Source: Paraburkholderia bannensis NBRC 103871 (GTDB lineage: Bacteria > Pseudomonadota > Gammaproteobacteria > Burkholderiales > Burkholderiaceae). From it: a stretch of DNA of 64,000 nt. The notes under the pieces are model-generated. The model was not told where the DNA came from. It saw only the letters and a list, made by a program, of their open reading frames with translations, and ran no database searches. Position numbers and translations under genes: made by a program. Where the stretch lies: positions 62,001 through 126,000 of the forward strand of contig NZ_BAYA01000007.1 of NCBI RefSeq assembly GCF_000685015.1, written 5' to 3'. Within the stretch, counting starts at the first letter, position 1. Every line of letters begins with the position of its first letter. Below are positions 45,647 through 56,314 of the stretch, one piece after another.

Positions 45647-46377
45647 GCATCGATCACGTCGATACCCTGGGCGCGCGTGCGCGCATGCTGGGCCGCCTGC
45701 GCACCAACGCACCAGCGGCGGCGACCAATGTGGAAACGCTCGATCAACGCATCGACGCGCACTACGCGCAGCGCCGCGCACACGACGCGGCGATGCTCGC
45801 CACGCAATCCGCGCGCATCGCGCAGTTCCAGCGCATGCTCGAAGCCACGCACGCCGACGTGGTGTGTGCGAGCGCACAGGCATGGCCCGCCGCGCTCGCG
45901 CAACGGCTCGCGGCCACGGGCGTGAAGCGCCTGCTGCTCGACACCTCCAGCCGCGAAGGCGCAGCGCTTGCAGCGGCGCTGCGCGAAAGCGCCCCGGCTA
46001 TCGAGACCCGCACCTACGCCAAGCCGATCGAAACCTGGAAGTCCGAACTGTTCGACACGGTCGATGCGGGCTTTACGGTGGCCCGCTCGGGTCTAGCGGC
46101 GACCGGCACGCTCGTCGTCGTCCCGGATGCCAACGCGCCGCGCACCATGTCGCTCGTGCCGCCGCTGCACATCGCGCTGGTTCACGCCAGCACCCTGCAC
46201 GCCGATCTTCACTCCGCGGTCGCGGCCGAACGCTGGCGCGACGGCATGCCGACCAATCTCGTGATGATCTCGGGGCCATCCAAGACCTCGGACATCCAGC
46301 AAACCACGGCTTACGGCGCACACGGCCCACGCGCGCTATGGGTCATCGTCGTGACCGACCACGGAGCCGCGCAATGA
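45643..46377 (+). CDS. lutC: L-lactate utilisation protein LutC (LUD domain)
   Basis: LutC is the LUD-domain subunit of the lactate-oxidising complex. The 244 residues end with the LUD core: TVDAGFTVARSGLAATGTLVVVPD, RTMSLVPPLHIALVHAS and MISGPSKTSDIQQTTAYGAHGP. The start at 45643 overlaps the lutA stop by four bases, as translationally coupled genes do, and its own stop overlaps lutB in the same way. The order A-C-B differs from the Bacillus order A-B-C but is common in betaproteobacteria. Confidence 0.92.
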   Translation: MSIDHVDTLGARARMLGRLRTNAPAAATNVETLDQRIDAHYAQRRAHDAAMLATQSARIAQFQRMLEATHADVVCASAQAWPAALAQRLAATGVKRLLLDTSSREGAALAAALRESAPAIETRTYAKPIETWKSELFDTVDAGFTVARSGLAATGTLVVVPDANAPRTMSLVPPLHIALVHASTLHADLHSAVAAERWRDGMPTNLVMISGPSKTSDIQQTTAYGAHGPRALWVIVVTDHGAAQ

Positions 46378-47867
46378 GCACGACCGCACACGCCGAACGC
46401 GTCGAAAACATCGAACACGCAAAAGCCGAAAGCCCGCTGCATTTCGTCCCCACCGCCGAATTTCGCGAGCGCGCCCGCACGGCGCTCGACGATCCGCAAC
46501 TGCGCAAGAGCTTTCGCGGCGCGATGGATTTCCTGCAAGGCAAACGCGCCGCGCAATTCCCCGAAGCCGACGAGCTGGAAGCCCTGCGCGATATCGGCGA
46601 AGCGGTACGCCAGCACGCGCTCGCACGCCTGCCCGAGATGCTCGAACAACTCGAAACGCAGTTGCGCGCCAACGGCGTGCACGTCCACTGGGCCGAAACC
46701 GCCGACGACGCCAACCGCATCGTCCACGCCATCGCACAGCACCACGCGGCCACGCGCGTCATCAAGGGCAAGTCGATGGCGAGCGAGGAAATCGAGCTGA
46801 ATCATTACCTCGGCGAGCGCGGCATAGCCTGCATCGAGTCCGACATGGGCGAGTACATCGTGCAGCTAGCGGGCGAAAAGCCCTCGCATATCGTGATGCC
46901 CGCGATCCACAAAACGAAGGGCGATATCGCGCATCTGTTCGAGGAGCACATCCCCGACACGCCCTATACCGAGGACGTCGATGCGCTGATCCAGACGGGC
47001 CGCCGCGCGCTGCGCCGCGCCTTTGTCGATGCGCAGATCGGTCTTTCCGGCGTGAACTTCGCCGCCGCGGATACGGGCACGCTCTGGCTCGTGGAAAACG
47101 AAGGCAATGGCCGCCTCTCGACCACAGTGCCCGACGTGCATATCGCGATCATGGGCATGGAAAAGGTGGTTGCGAAGCTCGAACATATCGTGCCGCTGTC
47201 GAGCCTGCTCACGCGTTCGGCGACCGGCCAGCCGATCACCACGTATTTCAACCTCATCAGCAGCCCGCGCCGTGAAGGCGAAAAAGACGGCCCGCGCGAA
47301 GTGCACCTCGTGCTGCTCGACAATGGCCGCAGCCAGGCTTACGCCGACGATCAACTGCGCGCCACGCTGCAATGCATACGCTGCGGCGCGTGCATGAATC
47401 ACTGCCCGGTGTACACGCGCATCGGCGGCCATGCTTACGGCACGACTTACCCGGGCCCGATCGGCAAGATCATCTCGCCGCATCTGCTGGGCCTCGATGC
47501 AACCGCCGATCTGCCCACCGCATCGAGCCTGTGCGGCGCATGCGGCGAAGTCTGTCCCGTGCGCATTCCGATTCCCCAGTTGCTCGTGCGCCTGCGCACC
47601 GAAGCGAACCGCGATCCCGACGAAGCCGTCGCGCACCCGCTGCGCGGCCAGGGCGCGAACCATAGCCGCAGCGAACAGTTCATCTGGCGCTTCTGGAGCG
47701 GCGCATTCGCGCATCCCCGTGCATATCGCGCGCTGCGCTGGGCCGCTACGCGTTTGCGAGCGCTCGCGCCCTCGCAGCAAATGGGCTGGACGCAGCATCG
47801 AACGCCGCTCAAGCCCGCGCCGCGCAGCTTGCACGACCTGTTGCGCGAGCGCGACCAGCCGCAATAG
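46374..47867 (+). CDS. lutB: L-lactate utilisation protein LutB, ferredoxin-LUD subunit
   Basis: LutB carries the electron-transfer centres of the complex. In 497 residues there is an N-terminal LUD-type domain ([34 protein letters not shown]) and two [4Fe-4S] motifs, [19 protein letters not shown] and [18 protein letters not shown], followed by the LutB C-terminal domain. The start at 46374 overlaps lutC by four bases. The next gene, lactate permease, follows after 97 bp; an imperfectly looped TCAGGCA...TGCCTGA repeat lies in that gap. Confidence 0.94.
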   Translation: MSTTAHAERVENIEHAKAESPLHFVPTAEFRERARTALDDPQLRKSFRGAMDFLQGKRAAQFPEADELEALRDIGEAVRQHALARLPEMLEQLETQLRANGVHVHWAETADDANRIVHAIAQHHAATRVIKGKSMASEEIELNHYLGERGIACIESDMGEYIVQLAGEKPSHIVMPAIHKTKGDIAHLFEEHIPDTPYTEDVDALIQTGRRALRRAFVDAQIGLSGVNFAAADTGTLWLVENEGNGRLSTTVPDVHIAIMGMEKVVAKLEHIVPLSSLLTRSATGQPITTYFNLISSPRREGEKDGPREVHLVLLDNGRSQAYADDQLRATLQCIRCGACMNHCPVYTRIGGHAYGTTYPGPIGKIISPHLLGLDATADLPTASSLCGACGEVCPVRIPIPQLLVRLRTEANRDPDEAVAHPLRGQGANHSRSEQFIWRFWSGAFAHPRAYRALRWAATRLRALAPSQQMGWTQHRTPLKPAPRSLHDLLRERDQPQ

Positions 47868-47964
47868 CGGCACGCGCCAACATCATCAGGCATGCGAAAT
47901 ATATTCCAAGCCGTGCCTGACGATTTCCACATCATTTAGACCCGCATCATCGGAGGAGACCGTA

Positions 47965-49683
47965 GTGCAACCCTGGCTTCAAACCTATACCCCGCTTGGC
48001 AGTCTGTGGCTATCCGCGCTCGTGGCGGCCATCCCCATCCTGTTCTTCTTCGTCGCGCTCGCAGGGCTGCGCCTCAAAGGCCACGTCGCAGCGGCCATTA
48101 CGCTCGTGCTCGCGCTGGGCGTGGCCGTCTTCGAATATGGCATGCCGGTGCGCCAGGCCCTCGTTTCAGCGGGCTTTGGCTTCGCCTACGGTCTCTGGCC
48201 GATTGCATGGATCATCGTCACCGCCGTGTTCCTCTACAAGATCGTCGTGAAGACGGGGCAATTCGAAGTCATTCGCGCCTCGGTGCTTTCGATCACCGAC
48301 GACCAGCGCCTGCAACTGCTGCTGATCGGTTTTTCGTTTGGAGCCTTCCTGGAAGGTGCGGCAGGCTTCGGCGCGCCGGTTGCGATCACGTCGGCGCTGC
48401 TCGTCGGGCTGGGATTCGAGCCGCTGTATGCAGCGGGTCTGTGCCTGATCGCCAACACCGCGCCGGTCGCGTTTGGCGCGATGGGCATTCCGATCATCGT
48501 CGCAGGCCAGGTAACGGGCATCGACCCGTTCCTGATCGGCGCGATGGCGGGCCGCCAGTTGCCGCTGCTGTCGCTGTTCGTGCCGTTCTGGCTGGTCTTC
48601 ATCATGGACGGCAAGCGCGGCCTGAAGGAAACGTGGCCCGCCGCGCTCGTCGCGGGCGGCAGTTTCGCGCTCACGCAATACTTCACGTCGAATCACATCG
48701 GGCCGGAACTTCCGGACATCACCTCGGCCCTCGTGAGTCTCGTTGCGCTCGCCGCCTTCCTCAAGGTGTGGTCGCCGCGTCGTGCCGCGCAAGGCGCGGC
48801 GTCGAATGTGCGCGTGAGCGGCGGCGCGGCCGCGCTCGGCGGCTTTGGCGGCAGTGCCAATCGAAGCACTGACGCAGTGTCCGCGAGCCGCCAGGCCTCG
48901 CCGTATAGCCTCGCGCAAACCGTGCGCGCCTGGTCGCCATTCATCCTGCTGACCGCCATCGTCACGGTCTGGAGCGTCAAGCCGTTCAAGGCGCTGTTCG
49001 CCGCGAAAGGCCCGCTTGCCGGCACCGTGCTGAGCGTCCATGTGCCGGGCCTCGACCAGCTTGTCGTGCGTACCGCGCCCATCGTTGCTTCGGCCAAGCC
49101 GTATGACGCCGTGTTCAAGCTCGACTGGCTCTCGGCAGTGGGCACCGCGATCATGCTGACTGCCATCGTCTCCGCGCTGATCCTCAAGATGAAGCCGCGC
49201 GCCGCCGTCGCTGCTTTCTTCGAAACGCTCGGCGAGCTGCGCCGCCCTGTCCTGTCGATTGGCCTCGTGCTGGCGTTCGCTTTCGTCGCGAACTATTCGG
49301 GCATGTCGTCGACGCTCGCGCTGGCGCTCGCCGGAACCGGCGCCGCGTTCCCGTTCTTCTCGCCGTTCCTCGGCTGGCTGGGCGTGTTCCTGACTGGTTC
49401 GGATACCTCATCGAATGCGCTGTTCTGCTCCTTGCAGCACACCACGGCGCACCAGATCGGCGTGTCGGACACCTTGCTCGTCGCGGCCAACACCTCGGGC
49501 GGCGTGAGCGGCAAGATGATCTCGCCGCAGTCGATCGCCGTCGCCTGCGCGGCGACGGGTCTCGTCGGCAAGGAGTCTTCGCTGTTCCGCTTCACGCTGC
49601 GTCATAGCCTTTTTTTCGCGGCGATTGTGGGCGTCGTCACGCTGATCCAGGCGTATGTCCTGACGGGCATGATCCCGCAGTAA
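47965..49683 (+). CDS. lldP: L-lactate permease
   Basis: LldP/LctP imports lactate (and often glycolate) with protons. The 572 residues form about 13 membrane helices, starting [21 protein letters not shown] and including [18 protein letters not shown] and [15 protein letters not shown], both family signatures. A Gly/Ala/Ser-rich loop of about 45 residues near 275-315 is less conserved. The start is a GTG at 47965 with an ideal GGAGGAG six bases ahead; no ATG is near. It completes the lactate module with lutACB and lldR. Confidence 0.95.
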   Translation: MQPWLQTYTPLGSLWLSALVAAIPILFFFVALAGLRLKGHVAAAITLVLALGVAVFEYGMPVRQALVSAGFGFAYGLWPIAWIIVTAVFLYKIVVKTGQFEVIRASVLSITDDQRLQLLLIGFSFGAFLEGAAGFGAPVAITSALLVGLGFEPLYAAGLCLIANTAPVAFGAMGIPIIVAGQVTGIDPFLIGAMAGRQLPLLSLFVPFWLVFIMDGKRGLKETWPAALVAGGSFALTQYFTSNHIGPELPDITSALVSLVALAAFLKVWSPRRAAQGAASNVRVSGGAAALGGFGGSANRSTDAVSASRQASPYSLAQTVRAWSPFILLTAIVTVWSVKPFKALFAAKGPLAGTVLSVHVPGLDQLVVRTAPIVASAKPYDAVFKLDWLSAVGTAIMLTAIVSALILKMKPRAAVAAFFETLGELRRPVLSIGLVLAFAFVANYSGMSSTLALALAGTGAAFPFFSPFLGWLGVFLTGSDTSSNALFCSLQHTTAHQIGVSDTLLVAANTSGGVSGKMISPQSIAVACAATGLVGKESSLFRFTLRHSLFFAAIVGVVTLIQAYVLTGMIPQ

Positions 49684-49712
49684 GCCTCCTGACGCTTTTG
49701 TATCGCCCTTGA

Positions 49713-49755
49713 AAGGCCGTCGCCCGCACACGCGGACGACGGCCTTAAATTTTTA
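49713..49755 (+). terminator. Intrinsic terminator of the lactate operon
   Basis: A perfect 10-bp stem, AAGGCCGTCG / CGACGGCCTT (49713-49722 with 49737-49746), 14-nt loop, followed by AAATTTTTATT, 30 bp after lldP. Confidence 0.88.
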
Positions 49756-49767
49756 TTCATCGATACT

Positions 49768-49784
49768 TTTAAGCCGCGTTTAAG
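49768..49784 (+). promoter_or_regulatory. Direct-repeat box TTTAAG-N5-TTTAAG upstream of the small secreted protein gene
   Basis: Two identical hexamers TTTAAG with exactly 11 bp between starts, 72 bp before the ATG of the next gene. Sequence and period fit an OmpR-family response regulator of the PmrA/QseB type. A TACGCT about 10 bp downstream could be the -10. Confidence 0.6.
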
Positions 49785-49855
49785 GGACGAAATCTACGCT
49801 TGATTCGTCCGGTGCAGCAGGCCGGGTCTGATCGACGAACCGATAGAGGTGGAAA

Positions 49856-50317
49856 ATGAATGCACGCTCAGTTCAATACAAGACCGCTGCGCTCTCGCTG
49901 GCTGCCACGCTCACGCTCGCACTCGGTGCGCAATGCGCATTTGCCGCGACCATGAACAACGTCGCGAACGGCCTGCCGCCTGTGCAACACGCGGGCGGCA
50001 TTGCGTATGTATCGGGCGGCATCGGCAGCGACCAGTCGGCGGCGTTCAAGGCCGCGACCTCGCGCTATCCGCTCTCGCTCGAATTCGCGCGTCAATCGGC
50101 AAACGGCAACGAATATCTGGCCGACGTGCCCGTAACGATCGCCGACGCCCACGGCGACACGCTGCTATCCACACGCACGCATGGGCCGTTCATGCTCGTC
50201 GCGCTGCCTCATGGTCACTATGTGGTGAGCGCAAGCCACGATGGCAAGACCGTCAAGCGCGCGGTCGATGTCGGCAAGACGACACACGAACATGAAGCTT
50301 TTGTGTGGCCGACCTGA
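49856..50317 (+). CDS. Small secreted protein with a carboxypeptidase-regulatory-like (Ig-like) domain
   Basis: The 153-residue product has a signal peptide ending AQCAFAA at about residue 30, a linker (GLPPVQHAGGIAYVSGGIGSDQ) and a compact beta domain from about 70 on: PLSLEFARQSANGNEYLADVPVTI, FMLVALPHGHYVVSASHDGKT and KRAVDVGK. The 'L-P-x-G-x-Y-x-V-x-A' pattern is typical of CarboxypepD_reg-like beta sandwiches. Function is unknown. AGGTGG precedes the ATG. The TTTAAG box upstream suggests control by a two-component system. A hairpin at 50337-50365 after the gene may end the transcript, although no T-run follows. Confidence 0.7.
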   Translation: MNARSVQYKTAALSLAATLTLALGAQCAFAATMNNVANGLPPVQHAGGIAYVSGGIGSDQSAAFKAATSRYPLSLEFARQSANGNEYLADVPVTIADAHGDTLLSTRTHGPFMLVALPHGHYVVSASHDGKTVKRAVDVGKTTHEHEAFVWPT

Positions 50318-50996
50318 GTTCGACTTGATCGAATCGAGCAGCGCTCCAGCATCTGAAGCGCTGCTATCGCCAACGTTTGTTATCGTCATGCGTGATTTTC
50401 ATGCTTAAAACAGGCCCTAAAAGATAAATCGCGCACCTGGCCGTCACCATTTTTGCGCTTGTGTCACGATCGATGCAGAAAAGAGTTGCGCGCGCATCGT
50501 GCGTAATTCTCGGGCGATGCGAACCGCATCCCGCGGCCTGCATTCGTTCGCCACACGCGCAACGAGATGATGACCACGCAACGATCCATTCGCCTCATCG
50601 CGAGGCGCACGGCCGCGTGGGGCGTTCCTGAAAGCCGCCCGCACGCGACACCCCGCCGCAGATCCCCTTACGCGCCCCGTCTGGCGCGCCACGACTCACA
50701 TCAGCAAGACAGCATTGGCGCCCTTCAGGGCGGCACCGCGTCGCACCCCTGGCACTTGTCGCGCGGCGGCGCGTCACATCTATTGTTAGGCCGGGCGCGA
50801 GTCCCGTCGTTGCCGCGGCATTCACCGCGACAGTGACGAGGGGCGGCGCACGCTGATGTTCGATAGTCCGATCACCACCCGTCTCGCTCTTCGACCAACG
50901 CACGCAGCAAGCTCGACTCACACCGCACCTTCGCGGTGCACGCGTCGCTCGCGCGTTCGCGTACCGCAGTCAACTGCACGAGAGGAGTACTCATCG
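50318..50996. other. Gene-free stretch before the efflux operon
   Basis: About 680 bp with no convincing gene. It contains a 9-bp hairpin AGCAGCGCT / AGCGCTGCT (50337-50365) and a CTTAAA...CCTAAA pair (50404-50420) with the wrong spacing for the 11-bp boxes. The frames that cross it are Arg/Pro-rich shadows. The promoter of the efflux operon should lie near its right end; I see no clear consensus. Confidence 0.55.
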
Positions 50997-52496
50997 ATGA
51001 TTTGTCGCTTCGTCCATCATGGTGCGAACGGCCCGTCCGCCCCTGCGCGGGCTGTCCTCTATGTTTCGCTGATTGCAATGCTCGCGGGCTGCGTTTCACT
51101 TGCGCCCAGCTACGAGCAACCGCCGCTGCCAGTTGCACAGACCTTTCCCGATGCCGCCGCCCAGCAGGCCGGCGCGAGCGCGCTGAGCGCCACGACCATC
51201 GGCTGGAAGGACTATTTCACCGATCCCACGCTGCAAGGCCTGATCGCCGAAGCGCTCGAATACAACCGCGACCTGCAACTGGCGATCCAGCGGGTCGAGG
51301 AAGCACGCGCGATGTACGGCATCCGCCGTGCCGATCAGTTCCCGACGCTCGGCGTCGAAGCCGATCTCGCGCGCGCCCGCGTGCCCGCCGATCTGTCCGG
51401 CATTGGCCGCCCCATGACGGCCAGCCAGTACCAGGTCGGCATCGGCCTCGCGACATGGGAGCTCGACTTCTGGGGCCGCGTGTCCAATCTGAAGGAAGCG
51501 GCGCTGCAAAACTATCTGGCGAGCGACGCCGCGCGCCAGGCCGTCACGCTCACGCTGGTCGAGCAGGTCGCCAACAGTTATCTGAGCCTGCGCGAACTCG
51601 ACGAGCGCATCATGCTTGCGCAAGCAACCATCGCCAGCCGCGAAAAGTCGTATCGCATTTTCAAGCGCCGCTATGAGGTAGGCGCGATTTCAAAGCTCGA
51701 TCTCAAGCAGGTCGAAACCTTGTGGCGCCAGGCTGTCGCGCTTGGCGCACAGCTCCAGCAGGAGCGCGCCACGCGCGTGAACGCGCTTCAATTGCTTGTT
51801 GGCAAGCCCGTAGACCTGCCGCACGCCGACCTGCGCCTCGACGATGCGTCCGTCATGAGTGACCTGCCTGCGGGCCTGCCGTCCGACCTGCTCACCAACC
51901 GTCCCGACATCGTCGCCGCCGAATACCAGTTGCGCGCAGCCAACGCCAACATCGGCGCAGCGCGCGCCGAGTTCTTCCCCAAGATCACCCTTACCGGCTC
52001 GCTCGGCACGGCCAGCACGCAGCTCTCCGATCTCTTCACCGGCCCAAGCCGCGCGTGGAGTTTCGGCCCCGGCATTTCGCTGCCGATCTTCGACATGGGC
52101 CGCCGCGAAGCGAATCTCGAAGTCGCAAAGTCGCAGCGCGACCAGGCCGTGACGTCGTACGAGCGCTCGGTGCAGTCGGCATTCCGCGACGTCGCCGACG
52201 CGCTGGCCGCGCGTCAATGGCTCGCCGAACAGGTGGAGACCTTGCGCGCAACCGAACAAGCCCAGGCCGAGCGCGCACGCCTTGCGCAGCTGCGCTACGA
52301 CCACGGCGCGTCGCCGTTCCTTGAAGTGCTCGATGCGCAACGCGACCTGCTGGTCGTGCAGCAGCAGCTCGTGGAAACGCGCCGCGCCCTGTTGTCGAGC
52401 CGCGTGTCGCTCTACGCGGCGCTTGGCGGCGGCGGCTTCGCCTCCAGCGCCCAGGCACCCGCCCCCGCTTCGGGCACTACACCGAATACTCCCTGA
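50997..52496 (+). CDS. Outer-membrane efflux lipoprotein (OprM/NodT family)
   Basis: This is the outer-membrane channel of a tripartite exporter. The 499 residues begin with a lipoprotein signal ending MLAGC, then two OEP repeats: LIAEALEYNRDLQLAIQRVEEARAMYGIRRADQFPTL and LLTNRPDIVAAEYQLRAANANIGAARAEFFPKITL are the landmark helices, with GPGISLPIFDMGRREANLE. AGGAG lies nine bases before the ATG of MICRFVHHG; an in-frame extension lacks a signal. It starts the four-gene exporter operon, 14 bp before the adaptor gene. Confidence 0.93.
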   Translation: MICRFVHHGANGPSAPARAVLYVSLIAMLAGCVSLAPSYEQPPLPVAQTFPDAAAQQAGASALSATTIGWKDYFTDPTLQGLIAEALEYNRDLQLAIQRVEEARAMYGIRRADQFPTLGVEADLARARVPADLSGIGRPMTASQYQVGIGLATWELDFWGRVSNLKEAALQNYLASDAARQAVTLTLVEQVANSYLSLRELDERIMLAQATIASREKSYRIFKRRYEVGAISKLDLKQVETLWRQAVALGAQLQQERATRVNALQLLVGKPVDLPHADLRLDDASVMSDLPAGLPSDLLTNRPDIVAAEYQLRAANANIGAARAEFFPKITLTGSLGTASTQLSDLFTGPSRAWSFGPGISLPIFDMGRREANLEVAKSQRDQAVTSYERSVQSAFRDVADALAARQWLAEQVETLRATEQAQAERARLAQLRYDHGASPFLEVLDAQRDLLVVQQQLVETRRALLSSRVSLYAALGGGGFASSAQAPAPASGTTPNTP

Positions 52497-52510
52497 TTAA
52501 AGGCCCCATC

Positions 52511-53578
52511 ATGCAGATTTCAGCCCGCAAATGGATTCCCGCGCTTATCGTCATTGCCGTCGCGGCGGGCGGCTATTTCGGCTGGCGCTATTACGCGGAT
52601 CGCGGCCCCGGTGAAGGCTTCGTGAGCGGCAATGGCCGCATTGAGGCGACCGAGATCGACGTCGCCACCAAGCTCGCCGCACGCGTGCAGGACGTGCTCG
52701 TGCAGGAAGGCGACTTTGTGAGCGCGGGCCAGACGCTCGCGCACATGCAGGTCGATACGTTGCAGGCGCAACGCAATGAAGCGACCGCGCAGCATCAGCA
52801 GGCGATCAACGCGGACGCGAGCGCGAAGGCGCAAGTTGCGCTGCGCGAAAGCGACCAGCGCGCCGCCGAAGCAGGCGTGGCCCAGCGCGAAAGCGAACTC
52901 GACGCTGCAAAACGCCGGCTCGCGCGCTCCGAAACGCTCTCGAAGGAAGGCGCATCGTCGATGCAGGAACTCGACGACGACCGTGCGCGCGTGCGCAGCG
53001 CACAAGCCGCCGTGGCCGCAGCGAAGGCGCAGGTCACCGCCGCCGCGGCAGCGGTGACGGCCGCGCGCGCGCAGCAGACCGGCGCGGAATCGGCGATTGC
53101 CGCCGCGCAGGCCACCATCGACCGCATCAACGCCGACATCCACGACAGCGACCTGAAGGCGCCGCGCGCGGGCCGCGTGCAGTATCGCGTCGCCCAGCCG
53201 GGCGAGGTGCTGGGCGCGGGCGGCAAGGTGCTCAACATGGTCGATCTTTCGGATGTCTACATGACGTTCTTCCTGCCCGAGCAGGCCGCCGGACGTGTGG
53301 CGCTGGGCCAGGATGTGCACATCATTCTGGACGCCGCGCCGCAATGGGTGATCCCCGCGAAGATCACCTTTGTTTCCGCCACGGCGCAGTTCACGCCCAA
53401 GACCGTCGAGACGCAGAGCGAGCGCCAGAAACTCATGTTCCGCGTGAAGGCGCAGATCGACCGAGACCTGCTGCAGAAGCACCTGAAGTACGTGAAGACC
53501 GGCTTGCCGGGCGTGGCGTGGGTCAAGCTCGACGCCAATGAAACATGGCCCGCGAATCTGCAGGTGAAGGTGCCCTGA
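52511..53578 (+). CDS. HlyD-family membrane-fusion adaptor (YhiI-like)
   Basis: The periplasmic adaptor links the inner-membrane ABC transporter to the outer-membrane channel. The 355 residues have one N-terminal membrane helix (about 8-25), a biotinyl-lipoyl half ([22 protein letters not shown]), a long Ala-rich coiled-coil hairpin (about 80-205), the second lipoyl half ([24 protein letters not shown]) and a beta-barrel. Its stop codon overlaps the start of the ATPase gene (TGATG), so they are coupled. The pairing with RbbA- and YhhJ-like genes matches the E. coli yhiI-rbbA-yhhJ set. Confidence 0.92.
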   Translation: MQISARKWIPALIVIAVAAGGYFGWRYYADRGPGEGFVSGNGRIEATEIDVATKLAARVQDVLVQEGDFVSAGQTLAHMQVDTLQAQRNEATAQHQQAINADASAKAQVALRESDQRAAEAGVAQRESELDAAKRRLARSETLSKEGASSMQELDDDRARVRSAQAAVAAAKAQVTAAAAAVTAARAQQTGAESAIAAAQATIDRINADIHDSDLKAPRAGRVQYRVAQPGEVLGAGGKVLNMVDLSDVYMTFFLPEQAAGRVALGQDVHIILDAAPQWVIPAKITFVSATAQFTPKTVETQSERQKLMFRVKAQIDRDLLQKHLKYVKTGLPGVAWVKLDANETWPANLQVKVP

Positions 53579-56313
53579 TGAGCGAGCCCGCCGTCCGCAT
53601 CGAACACGTCAGCCTGCATTACGGCAAGACCGTCGCGCTGCGCGATATCACGCAGGACGTCCCCGCCGGACTGATGGTCGGATTGATCGGCCCAGATGGC
53701 GTGGGCAAGTCGAGCCTGCTCGCGCTCGTGGCGGGCTCGCGCGCCGTGCAGGAAGGCAAGGTGTGGGTGCTCGGCGGCGACATGGCGAGCAAGGCGCACC
53801 GCGACGCCGTCTGCCCGCGCATCGCCTACATGCCGCAAGGGCTCGGCAAGAACCTGTATCCCACGCTGTCCGTCGAGGAAAACCTGCAGTTCTTTGGCCG
53901 CCTGTTCGGCCATGACGAGGCGGAGCGGCGTCGCCGCATCGACGCGCTCACGCGCAGCACCGGCCTCGATCCGTTTCTCGCGCGGCCAGCGGGCAAGCTG
54001 TCGGGCGGCATGAAGCAGAAGCTCGGCCTGTGCTGCGCGCTGATCCACGACCCCGACCTGCTGATACTCGACGAGCCCACCACGGGCGTCGATCCGCTCG
54101 CACGCGCGCAGTTCTGGGATCTCATCAACGGCATTCGCAAGGAACGCCCGTCGATGAGCGTGATCGTCGCCACCGCCTACATGGACGAAGCGCAGCGCTT
54201 CGACTGGCTGATCGCGATGGACGACGGCGCGATTCTCGCGACCGGCACGCCCGCCGAACTGCTGGGTCGTACGCAGACCGAATCGCTCGAAGAGGCCTTT
54301 ATCGCGCTGCTGCCCGAAGCAAAGAAGCGCGGCCATGAGCCCGTCGAAATCACCCCGCTTCTAGCCGACGACAATGCCACCATCGCCATCGAGGCCAAAG
54401 ACCTGACGATGCGCTTCGGCGATTTCGTCGCCGTCGATCACGTGAGCTTCCGGATCCGGCGCGGCGAGATCTTCGGCTTTCTCGGCTCGAACGGCTGCGG
54501 CAAGTCCACGACGATGAAAATGCTCACGGGGCTGCTGCCCGCGAGCGAAGGCCAGGCGTGGCTGTTCGGACATGAAGTCGATCCGCGCGACCTCGACACG
54601 CGCCGCCGCGTCGGCTACATGTCGCAAGCGTTTTCGCTTTATGGCGAACTGACGGTGCGCCAGAATCTCGTGCTGCACGCGCGGCTCTTTCATGTGCCCG
54701 AAGCCGATATTCCCGCGCGCGTGAGCGAAATGGTCGAGCGCTTCGACCTCGCCGAGTCTCTCGACACGCTGCCCGACAGCCTGCCACTGGGCGTGCGCCA
54801 GCGTCTTTCGCTCGCGGTCGCGATGGTTCACAAGCCCGAGCTGCTGATCCTCGACGAACCGACCTCCGGCGTCGATCCGGTCGCACGCGACAACTTCTGG
54901 CGCCTGCTGATCGCGCTCGCACGCGACGACCAGGTGACCATTTTCATCTCCACGCACTTCATGAACGAGGCGGGACGCTGCGACCGCATCTCGCTGATGC
55001 ACGCGGGCCGCGTACTGGTAAGCGACACGCCTGCCGCCATCACCGCGATGCGCGGCGCGGCCACGCTGGAGGACGCGTTCATCGCTTATCTGGTCGATGC
55101 GGGCGCAGGCACGGCAGGCGATACGACCTCCGAACTCTCAGCGCTCGCTGAGAACCCGGACGAGCAAGCGCACGCCACACAACATCGCGGCTTCAGCTTC
55201 CAGCGCGCCTACAGCTATATGTGGCGCGAAGCACTGGAACTGCGCCGCGATCCGGTGCGCGCAACGCTCGCACTCGCGGGCTCGCTGCTGCTGCTTTTCG
55301 TGATGGGCTTTGGCATCAGCATGGACGTGGAAGACCTGCGCTTCGCCGTACTCGATCACGACCAGACCTCCCTCTCGCACAACTACGACCTGAACCTCTC
55401 CGGCTCGCGCTATTTCATCGAGCGTCCACCCATTGCGAGTTACGCAGAGATGGATCGCCGCATGCGCAGCGGCGAACTGGCCTTTGCGATGGAGATTCCG
55501 CCGGGTTTCGCGCGCGACGTGGCGCGCGGCAAGTCCGTAGACCTGGGCGTATGGATTGACGGCGCGATGCCGCAACGCGCAGAAACGGTGCGGGGCTATG
55601 TCATCGCCATGCACCAGAGCTGGTTGCTGCAACAAGCAAAGCAACGTCTGGGCGCCGACGCGCACACGGCCGTATCGGTCGAGACGCGCTTTCGCTACAA
55701 CCCCGACGTGCGCAGCCTGCCCGCGATGGTGCCCGCCGTGATTCCGGTGCTGCTGCTGATGATGCCTGCGATGCTCACGGCGCTTGCCGTGGTGCGCGAA
55801 AAGGAACTCGGTTCGATCATCAATCTGTATGTCACGCCGGTCACGCGGCTTGAGTTCCTGCTCGGCAAGCAGGCGCCCTATGTGCTGCTCGCGATGCTGA
55901 ACTTCCTGCTGATGACGCTGCTCGCCGTCACTTTGTTCGGTGTGCCGATCAAAGGCAGCTTCCCCACGCTGTTTGGCGCTGCCGTGCTGTATTGCCTGTG
56001 CGCCACCGCCATCGGCCTGCTCGCCTCGACCTTCACGAAAAGCCAGATCGCCGCACTGTTCTTCACGATGATCGGCACGATGGTGCCTTCGGTGCAGTTC
56101 GCGGGGCTCATCACGCCCGTGTCGTCGCTCGAAGGCGCCGGGCGCTTCATCGGCCAGGTCTATCCGGCCAGCTACATGCTGACCATCAGCCGCGGCGTGT
56201 TCAACAAGGCGCTCGACTTTGGCGACCTCTGGCAGTCCATCTGGCCGCTGGCGCTTGCCACGCCCCTCGTGCTGGGCCTGACCGTCGCGCTGCTCAAGAA
56301 GCAGGAGAGCTGA
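53578..56313 (+). CDS. rbbA: RbbA-type fused double ATPase / ABC-2 permease
   Basis: RbbA-like proteins join two ABC ATPases and one ABC-2 membrane domain. In 911 residues: first ATPase with Walker [10 protein letters not shown] (38-46), signature LSGGMKQK (about 141) and [13 protein letters not shown]; second ATPase with Walker [10 protein letters not shown] (about 303), [13 protein letters not shown] (about 420) and a degenerate signature PLGVRQRLS; then a membrane domain from about 550 with six helices. The gene name comes from E. coli, where ribosome association was reported; here the operon context argues for export. It overlaps the adaptor gene by three bases. Confidence 0.92.
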   Translation: MSEPAVRIEHVSLHYGKTVALRDITQDVPAGLMVGLIGPDGVGKSSLLALVAGSRAVQEGKVWVLGGDMASKAHRDAVCPRIAYMPQGLGKNLYPTLSVEENLQFFGRLFGHDEAERRRRIDALTRSTGLDPFLARPAGKLSGGMKQKLGLCCALIHDPDLLILDEPTTGVDPLARAQFWDLINGIRKERPSMSVIVATAYMDEAQRFDWLIAMDDGAILATGTPAELLGRTQTESLEEAFIALLPEAKKRGHEPVEITPLLADDNATIAIEAKDLTMRFGDFVAVDHVSFRIRRGEIFGFLGSNGCGKSTTMKMLTGLLPASEGQAWLFGHEVDPRDLDTRRRVGYMSQAFSLYGELTVRQNLVLHARLFHVPEADIPARVSEMVERFDLAESLDTLPDSLPLGVRQRLSLAVAMVHKPELLILDEPTSGVDPVARDNFWRLLIALARDDQVTIFISTHFMNEAGRCDRISLMHAGRVLVSDTPAAITAMRGAATLEDAFIAYLVDAGAGTAGDTTSELSALAENPDEQAHATQHRGFSFQRAYSYMWREALELRRDPVRATLALAGSLLLLFVMGFGISMDVEDLRFAVLDHDQTSLSHNYDLNLSGSRYFIERPPIASYAEMDRRMRSGELAFAMEIPPGFARDVARGKSVDLGVWIDGAMPQRAETVRGYVIAMHQSWLLQQAKQRLGADAHTAVSVETRFRYNPDVRSLPAMVPAVIPVLLLMMPAMLTALAVVREKELGSIINLYVTPVTRLEFLLGKQAPYVLLAMLNFLLMTLLAVTLFGVPIKGSFPTLFGAAVLYCLCATAIGLLASTFTKSQIAALFFTMIGTMVPSVQFAGLITPVSSLEGAGRFIGQVYPASYMLTISRGVFNKALDFGDLWQSIWPLALATPLVLGLTVALLKKQES

Positions 56314-56314
56314 T

